64,000 bases of DNA from Prostheceraeus crozeri (lineage: Eukaryota > Platyhelminthes > Polycladida > Euryleptidae). A model generated the notes under the pieces. It searched no databases and was not told where the DNA came from. It was given only the letters and a program-made list of their open reading frames with translations. The translations under genes were made by a program, and so were the position numbers. The DNA is taken from contig CAJQUW010007508.1 of assembly GCA_907163375.1 (NCBI GenBank), positions 124,001 through 188,000 on the forward strand. Reading direction: 5' to 3'. Shown one piece after another: positions 57,266-64,000 of this stretch. Each line of letters begins with the position of its first letter. The first letter of the stretch is position 1.

Positions 57266-57414
57266 TTTTTTCTGCAAAATTCATCACAGCTCTATAGAGT
57301 CATATAGATAATGCGATGTCAATGTGAAATTGACTTGTCCTTATGCCTATCCTCGATTTGTGTCCACTGTGATTGACAATATATTGGAATCTCGGTTGCC
57401 TTTGCTAATTAATC

Positions 57415-57621
57415 ATGTCGATCAATTCCTTGTCCAATCGCTCGCATCTACGTTCGGCAACAAATAATTTAATTGAGATCCCAAGATTCCGTCTAAAAAC
57501 TGCGGCTAAGAAACATTTTTCTGCCTCCTCTGCTCAATGTTGGAACAGGCGACCCTCTGAAAATGCAACAGCTAAATCTCAGCGTCTTTTTAAAAGATCA
57601 GCGAGAGATTTTGATGACTGA
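57415..57621 (+). pseudogene. LINE C-terminal fragment with microsatellite tail
   Basis: The + strand reads NRSHLRSATNNLIEIPRF, then FSASSAQCWNRRPSEN and SQRLFKRSARDF. This matches the end of CR1/L2-like LINE polyproteins (RSATxxxxxxPxxR, AAPxxWNxLPxxI, FKxxLKxxLF). A (CAAAT)n-like tail at about 57713-57727 is consistent with such LINEs. Everything upstream is lost. Confidence 0.6.
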
Positions 57622-57729
57622 CTTTACATGCGCTAAATTTGTGTTCTAATTTTTTGTGTAAAATAGCCTTGAAGCAATGTTTCATTATGCTACTTTATTA
57701 TATAAATCTTGATCAAATCAAATCAAAAT

Positions 57730-58033
57730 TTCGCCAATCGACTACAAGCAACAGCCACCTTGTTCACGCAAGTGTATCCATAGAAAACTAGGTGGACTGA
57801 ACTTCGATGTCTTCTCAGAAAAATGTTTGTATTATCTTATAAAGTGTTATTTCTGAAAAATTCTCTTGATAACCTGAACCTGCACACAAATAGGATTTTA
57901 CGCCTCAGCGACAAATGGTGTCTCGAAATACAGGAAAATATGTAAATTGAGTTTTTGAAATGATTCATTAGGTCGGTCATATATACATATTCCCTAAATC
58001 ATCATGGTGGATAGACAATTAGATCGACGTATA
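57730..58033. other. No recognisable gene
   Basis: AT-rich DNA without coding similarity or element ends. Confidence 0.4.
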
Positions 58034-59236
58034 CAGACCTGCCAACTGTCCCGGATTTTCCGGGACAGTCCCGGGTGTCCCGGAAAAGTAAAATGCTGTC
58101 TAGGATTTTGAATTTAGTAACCTAAGATGAATTCTAGGTCGTTTAAGAACGCATATTTCAAAAATTTGCGCTGCGCGAGCAATCCTATAATAAGGAAACA
58201 TGCATGATGATGAAGTTTGTGGATTTCTTAGTGGCATCATCTTTTCACGCTGATGTCTTTTATTAATCATTATGTAGCCCGGATGTATTTCCTTCTATTG
58301 AGTTTTTAAAAAGGTAGTAAGTGTCTTCCAAATTTGCATTCCAGTTTTTGCGACGAATGCTGTTAATAAGGTGGGATGTATCTTATGATCTTGTTTTCAG
58401 ACTGATCTTTCTGTTGAAGAGACTTGAGACCATACTGTTGACCTGTAAACGTCAATTATGCATAATCATTCTTGCAATATTTGTCAATATATCAATATTT
58501 TGACTGACAGGATGAGTGAGTCAACAGGGACACGAATTTTCCGCGGTAGAAAACTCGAAATTCCGCGGTGGAGAACTCGAAATTCCGCGGTAATGAAAAT
58601 GCTGCTATTTGCGCAAAGTCAAGAAAAAAAGTTAAGAAGATTTTTTCTTTTTTTCTCCAATTAGAAAATAAAAATGACAACAATCATTACTATAGCATAT
58701 AATTCGATACGGAAACAGGTACTCGTACTTGCATGACAAGATATTTACAAAAATGCTAACACAAATGCAACAGAAAAATTCATTAAATGCAACGAAATTA
58801 AAATAAAATTGACTTATGTAGTGAAATAAATGAAATATTTGAAATAATTCTAACGTATTGAAGCGATCACCGATTTTAACGTTCGATATATCATATAAAA
58901 GCTTAGAAAATTTCATTTTCTCATTTTTCCGCGGCATGATGCATATTCCGCGGAATTCCGCGGCCCGCGGAAAATTCGTGTCCCTGGTCATGAATCAGCA
59001 CATACTGCGATCGTAGCAATTGAATGGAGATTACTTAACTTAATGACACCGTTTCTATAAAAAATAATGGAAATTAAGGATTAAAATTAGGATGCGTCCT
59101 ATACGCAGGCACAGTCTTTCCATCGCTTTTGGGGTCAAATATCCACTGCGTCCTATACATGGTATCGTCCTATACACAGGTAGTTACGGTAATAAAATTT
59201 GTCCCGGATTTTCATGTTTCAAGGTTGGCAGGTCTG
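58034..59236. mobile_element. DNA transposon with CAGACCTGCCAAC ends and 6-bp target duplication
   Basis: The ends CAGACCTGCCAAC and GTTGGCAGGTCTG are inverted copies. TCCCGGATTTTC repeats lie just inside both ends. CGTATA flanks both ends directly (58028-58033 and 59237-59242), a perfect 6-bp target duplication. No transposase is recognisable. A second element is nested inside at 58525-58986. Confidence 0.75.
58525..58986. mobile_element. Nested hAT-like MITE with GC-rich TTCCGCGG repeats
   Basis: Termini CAGGGACACGAATTTTCCGC and the reverse complement are perfect over 22 bp. ATTCCGCGG is repeated several times inside each end. No target duplication is visible. It lies inside the element at 58034-59236, so it is younger. 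Confidence 0.75.
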
Positions 59237-59646
59237 CGTATATGCAATGAATGGGAATAATACTATCACAAAGTCGTATTACTACAGGTTTTTCTATACA
59301 GAATCGCAAGCCATAAAATCATATTCGCTATATTGCAGTCTATTTCATCACAGTAATGTCATGATTTTCATGCCTAGTGTAAGTAAATTCACTCCTTGTC
59401 AAAATAGCTCAATCAAACTTACGAATATGTCCCATGTGCACATGCTTCTTGGCCAAGTTCGCTACTTAAAATGCAAATTCACGACGACCAACTATTGAAA
59501 GATTTACGCTACATTTCAAATAGACACCGGCATCTGTGACATGTCGATTGATATCACGAGGGAAGCTCACGCGGTTCCTGTGCGCGAATAAGTTTCCTTC
59601 TCAAACAAACACTTACCTCCGCATGTGAAAATGGTGCAGATATTAA
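59237..59646. other. No recognisable gene
   Basis: AT-rich DNA. A TTAA at 59643-59646 is the left flank of the piggyBac element. Confidence 0.5.
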
Positions 59647-61916
59647 CCCTTATCAGTATATGTAGGTATATTTTGTAACTATTGATATTTCAAGGAAGTG
59701 CTGATATCTTAGTTTTGATCGCAGGTCTAAGGCATCATAGAATGATGTCTAATTATGGGTTTGGAATAATGTGTAAAAATATTGCCAACTCATCTGCTTA
59801 AGTTAGTGGGCCAAATGCATAACCCCTCTGCCGTATACGTAGATACATTTTGTACCTATAGGGTAATTTGCAATATTCATGTCTATTCATTTCTGATTTA
59901 ACTTCATAATCATGAGCTGAACTTGTCATATCATTCCTTCAAATTAAAAAGAGGATATTGAAATTTTCCCGCATACACGTACATCAACCAAATTTGGAAA
60001 TATGTGCATGTAATTGCTAGATTGAAGATGACAGATCAAATGCAAATATTCATTTACCATCTGCATTTTGTGCGAATGACTAACACTTAGACTGAAAGTA
60101 AATTTTCTCAGGCTTCTGAATTCCTTTACCAGTGTATGAACGGAGACGTGATTGAAGAAATCGAACAAAAGATATGAATACGGCCAATAGAAAAGCCACA
60201 GATCTTCGACGTATACTGCCAAATGTTCGAAACTTCATGACGAAATTTCTTTACGATGAAGTACGGGCATACATCGGACTATTGCTTAGAGCCGGACTTG
60301 ATCGTGACAACATGACTGACTTAAATGAACTGTGGAATGCAACAGAAGGAAGGCCTATTTTCCGAGCAACAATGTCGTTAAATCGCTTTAAATTTTTTCT
60401 ACGATGCGTACGTTTCGACAACTATCGCTCACCGCCGCAACGCCTAGAAAGTAATAAACTTGCGCCTGTCAATGATGTTTCTAAACAGTTTGAATGGGAC
60501 GCACCTACATCCAATCCAAGCCGTCAAAATACGGTCTCAAGGTGCTTTGGCTTGCTGAAGCCTGCACAGGATTTGCTCTTAACGCTATCATCTACACTGG
60601 TCGGGAGCGAAATGCCGCACCTCACCGCAATCTTGGTCATGATGTGGTCACTGAACTTGCCAGACCATATTATTCTACAGGAAGAGAAATTGTGACTGAC
60701 AATTTTTTCACCTCTCACAGCCTCGCAGTGACTCTCCTTCAGCAAAATATTACCTTGTTGGGAACTATCCGGTCTCATCGACGTGAAATTCCTGAGCAGC
60801 TTGAATCCAAAAGACGAGAGGTGGGTTCAAACATATTCGCTCACGATCATGTAAACAAACTCGTTTTGGTGTCCCACATTCCGAAGAAGAACAAAAATGT
60901 TATGTTATTGAGTTCTAGCCATTGCGGAAATTTGGCCATTGCTGGTGAAAAGAGCAACAAATCTGCCATGATCCTCGATTACAATCGAGGAAAAGCTGGC
61001 GTTGATCAACTTGATCAAAATATTGAGGAATTCACTTGTAGACGTAAGAGTGTCAGATGGCCTATGATTATATTTTATAACATGCTCGATGCTGCGGCGT
61101 ACAACGACTTCGTACTGATGAAGACAGATCATCCAACATTGACCAGAAGACAATTTCTGAAAACCTTATCTTTCCAATTAGTGGAAGATGACGGTCAACA
61201 ACGTCATGTAAGAAATTTGAAGCTACCGAAATCGATAATCGACGCTGGGTTGTTGCTCGGTTTTCACGAACTAAACACTGAATTTAGTCGTCGCGGAGAA
61301 AACACGGTTTGGCACTGCAATATTTGCTACAAGAGCAGCAGAACACAGTATGACATTTGTTTCAAAGCTGTTTGTCCACAACACCGCATGATACAGAAAG
61401 TATGCAAGTGCTTGTCTTGCTCGTGAGTTCGTTTTTTTCACTTTTCTTTATGTGCACGATGCACCGGTAGACACTTAGTTATTGTTATATTGTTACAGAA
61501 TCCATGCTATTTTCATAATGAAATTGTTATGTTTGATGCATAAATTGAATGGTTTTGATAAATTAATCCAATCAGTGCCATTTTCTTGGTTGAAATGGTT
61601 ATTGATTATAGAAAAAAAGTAAAGTATTAACAAGCATTCAATAGTTATTGGTTGAAAAATTGCTGATTTATAATTTGATATTTCAAAAACACGTTGTATC
61701 TATGTTAAGCTTTAGTTTGTGATATCTATGTTAAATACAATATCAATATACAATATCTATTACAATAGGTAGTCAGTGAAGACATAAAATCTATATCTGA
61801 TATTTAGATAGATTTATTACGCAGTAATATAGGTTAGAACAGCTTCATTATCTATAGGTACAAATTGTAGCTACGTATACGGTTGAAGCAGTCGGTTTTA
61901 CTCATACGGATAAGGG
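59647..61916 (+). mobile_element. piggyBac element between TTAA sites
   Basis: TTAA flanks both ends (59643-59646 and 61917-61920). The termini are CCCTTATCAGTATATG and, inverted, CATACGGATAAGGG. A longer internal inverted pair (CCGTATACGTAG and TTTGTACCTATAG) lies at about 59832-59863 and 61850-61882. The transposase gene is inside on +. At 2.27 kb it has the size and layout of an autonomous element, but the gene is frameshifted. Confidence 0.9.
60150..61426 (+). pseudogene. piggyBac transposase (DDE_Tnp_1_7), frameshifted
   Basis: The frame at 60174-60500 gives MNTANRKATDLRRIL, AYIGLLLRAG and RFKFFLRCVRFDN. After a frameshift near 60490 the frame continues to 61426 with KYGLKVLWLAEA, VTDNFFTSHSL (catalytic Asp), LSSSHCGN, DYNRGKAGVDQLDQNI (catalytic Asp region), RWPMIIFYNMLDAAAYN, then a C-terminal CNIC...C...CPQH cysteine-rich domain as in piggyBac transposases. 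An upstream break near 60170 is also likely. It is a recently dead copy, because long frames remain. Confidence 0.9.
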
Positions 61917-61920
61917 TTAA

Positions 61921-62376
61921 TACCACTGTATAAAAACCTGAGATCAAAATTATTTTATTAGAGAAGCTATATATTTGCATTCATTTGAATACCTGTCGTA
62001 AGCACCGCAGGTATTGCAAATATTTCCAGCACTTATTCTCATTCAAAGTTATGCGTATAACAACCTTAATTCTCTCCCGTGAAAAGATGTGGAAATTATA
62101 GCCGTATACTTGCCGATATTTTGAGGCATTTCACAGTGAATACTCCAGTGCCAGGTATCCAAAAACGTGTCAGCGTTATCAAGGTCCTTGGTGCACATCA
62201 GAGACCGTACTCCATGTTATCGGGCAGTTACCAAAGTTCCGAAGGTTTTGTTTGGCAGTCCTGTAAGATCCTGTTCGTACCGTGTGCAGCTGTGTGCAAC
62301 TGATCTTCTATTGTGAAAATTTATTAATTTGAGACTTAATTTGAGAACAGATTTTTAATTTGAAATTTCTTCACAG
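61921..62376. other. No recognised gene
   Basis: No element ends. A 74-codon + frame at 62079-62303 shows no known motif. Confidence 0.4.
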
Positions 62377-62547
62377 ATGTCGGAAACTGACCATCGATTT
62401 GACTGGGATAATACAAGATCATTAGACACATGCAATCATAGATATGGAGGACTCTTTAAGGAAGCGTGGTACTCAGATCAAAGATCCATCATCCGACATA
62501 TAGAGCTTGACACTATCTATGCCACTCTCAGCCAGAAGCAGCAGTGA
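62377..62547 (+). pseudogene. Possible Penelope-like endonuclease-end fragment
   Basis: A 56-codon frame reads HRFDWDNTRSLD, then GLFKEAWYSDQRSI, then a DTIYATL end. The pattern (H)xFDWDNxxxLD and LFxEAWxS recalls the end of GIY-YIG domains in Penelope-like elements. It is preceded by an acceptor-like TTCTTCACAG. The assignment rests on this motif alone. Confidence 0.3.
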
Positions 62548-62752
62548 ATAATTTTTGAATTTTTTAAGTAACTTGTATATCTTTTAGCTTAACTTTACCG
62601 CTCACATTTTGTTCACACCTGACGACGCGCCGCATCGGAGTTCCGGTTGTGAAAATTTGTTAATTAAAAGTTTATAATCCTGATGAGCAAGTTTTTTTCT
62701 AAATATATAGTTACTCAGGATGCCTATTTTCAAAGATATATGTATTTTTATA

Positions 62753-63398
62753 CAGTGCATCTTCGATTATCCGGACGTAATTTCAGAATCCGTTCGATTC
62801 TCCGTGATTCCATCAAAACATGTACATGTACATACATGGAATCAAATGTTCATTTTAGCATTCCTCTCCTCTTTAGGTAACACATACACGAAGTACTCCT
62901 GCTTTACCAGCAATTAATTTTTGCTCAATGTGCGGTTCTCGCCTGAGTCAAATAATAGGCAAGCAGCTAAATGATTGGAGCATTCTTAAGTAGGTTATGC
63001 ATGCTAGTCAAAGCTGGGATGCAGCTCTGATAAATCACTTTCAATTCATGGTCTCAGTTCACGGTCATTGTTTGTGTACGTGTATTTATGTGCTTTAATA
63101 GGAACGACAGTGAATGTATAGCAAACATGTACAATTGATGCTCATAATTTCATTAAACAGTCTAAGAATCGGAATCAAGTATATCAAGTATTACATTCTA
63201 GGTAGATATGCAGGATGGATATATGCATACAGATTATATGGATATATGTAGATCATATTCTACGGGGATCTTGGTATGTAATCAAATGTCTTTGACCTAA
63301 GCCCACAAGCTTTTGCTAACATGGGATTTAAAAATTCGCTTATCCGGATCTTTGACTGACCTATTGGGTTTTCACCATCCCGGATAATCGAAGATGCA

Positions 63399-63401
<3 letters not shown>
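62753..63401. mobile_element. pogo/Tigger-like MITE
   Basis: The ends CAGTGCATCTTCGATTATC and its reverse complement (about 23-24 bp in total) are flanked by TA (62751-62752 and 63402-63403). The CAGTGNAT...TCGATTATCC form is typical of pogo/Tigger termini. No transposase. Confidence 0.8.

Positions 63402-63451
<50 letters not shown>
63402..63451. repeat. (TA)n microsatellite
   Basis: About 50 bp of TA repeats follow the right end of the pogo-like MITE directly. They probably grew from the target TA. Confidence 0.95.
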
Positions 63452-63454
<3 letters not shown>

Positions 63455-64000
63455 GTATATAAGGGTCATTCCACGACGATTCACCCAATTTTCGGAACAT
63501 TTTGTGGCACTTAGTCTTCGATTTCGCTCATTCTCAGAAATATGTTTGCCATGCATTATAAAACACCATATTTGAAATATTAGCTTCCAATTTTGAAAAA
63601 AAAGCGGTATCTAGAGCCATTTTTAGAAATTTGATTTTTTTCTAAAATTTGTAAATTCTCGAAATTTGAATTTTCACGCAGCTGTAACTTTTTCTTGTAT
63701 GTTCGCTACTCAGCCAAACTTTGCATGCAGCATCATCTCGGCATAATAGAATTCTTGCATGAATTTCAATGGGTAACTGGCATATGGAACGGAACTACAT
63801 AGCTCCAAAGATGGTGAGAAAATAGGTTCCGCGAAAGAACACAAAAATATGAATTTATCTCACAACTTTTCATATTCCTGTTACCTGTAATTATGATAAT
63901 TGTGTTGTCGTAAATCAGTGTGGTTCACGCCTGTGATTTGAAGCGGCAACCAGAATACAGAAACATCATCAGGCGCTCAGAAAACGTGGTTTCGAGCTAG
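63452..64000. other. No recognised gene; possible start of another repeat
   Basis: AAGGGTCATTCCACGACGAT at about 63463 looks like a terminus of a repeat whose other end is outside the window. No coding similarity. Confidence 0.3.

Noticed and set aside
63260-63556. 98-codon open frame on -
   Set aside because: It runs through the (TA)n microsatellite, giving a YIYIYI repeat. Not a protein.
1-64000. CRISPR arrays, rRNA, bacterial operons
   Set aside because: No regularly spaced repeats of that kind, no rRNA-like sequence, and gene structure is eukaryotic throughout.

Overview
The window is AT-rich animal DNA: spliced exons with GT-AG borders, long introns, and many families of eukaryotic mobile DNA. 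The host gene I can name is RPAP1 (RNA polymerase II-associated protein 1) on the + strand. Its start-codon exon is at 22478-22524 and further exons lie at 46928-54847; the rest of the gene runs off the right side. The mix of elements (Polinton, BEL/Pao, Penelope-like, hAT, piggyBac, pogo-like, several LINE clades) fits an invertebrate, probably marine, but the sequence alone does not fix the species.

Layout. 1-498 is the end of one Polinton that extends off the left edge. 499-22477 holds degenerate repeats: a TGTGGC-rich duplicated repeat split by a LINE, a 2.7-kb element with CACTA termini, a BEL/Pao retroelement fossil, LINE remnants and hAT-like elements. 22525-46927 is one RPAP1 intron of about 24 kb. 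It holds Penelope-like fragments, hAT elements, a perfect 52-bp palindrome, a LINE split by a hAT, and a 17.7-kb Polinton (28569-46310) with both inverted ends and a perfect 6-bp target duplication AACAGA. 46928-54847 holds further RPAP1 exons and a decayed DNA transposon with long inverted ends. 54848-64000 is repeats again: a foldback element split by an R1/I-like LINE with a 13-bp target duplication, a nested pair of short DNA transposons, a piggyBac copy between TTAA sites, and a pogo-like MITE beside a (TA)n tract.

The Polinton is the most interesting part. Its + strand half carries a RING-finger protein, three small proteins, a packaging ATPase, a protein of unknown role, a chromodomain integrase, capsid remnants and an adenovirus-type protease. 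Its - strand half carries a spliced seven-exon gene, a protein-primed-type B-family DNA polymerase with N-terminal C2H2 fingers, a PC4-like protein and a clear two-repeat TATA-binding-protein (TBP) homologue. The PC4-like and TBP-like genes overlap by about 200 bp in different frames. Many of the genes have a strong TATATAAG-type TATA box, and three of these promoters carry an AP-1 or CRE site as well. The element therefore looks as if it carried its own promoter-recognition module. It is a fossil: several core genes are broken (about ten breaks overall), although the ends and target duplication look fairly young.
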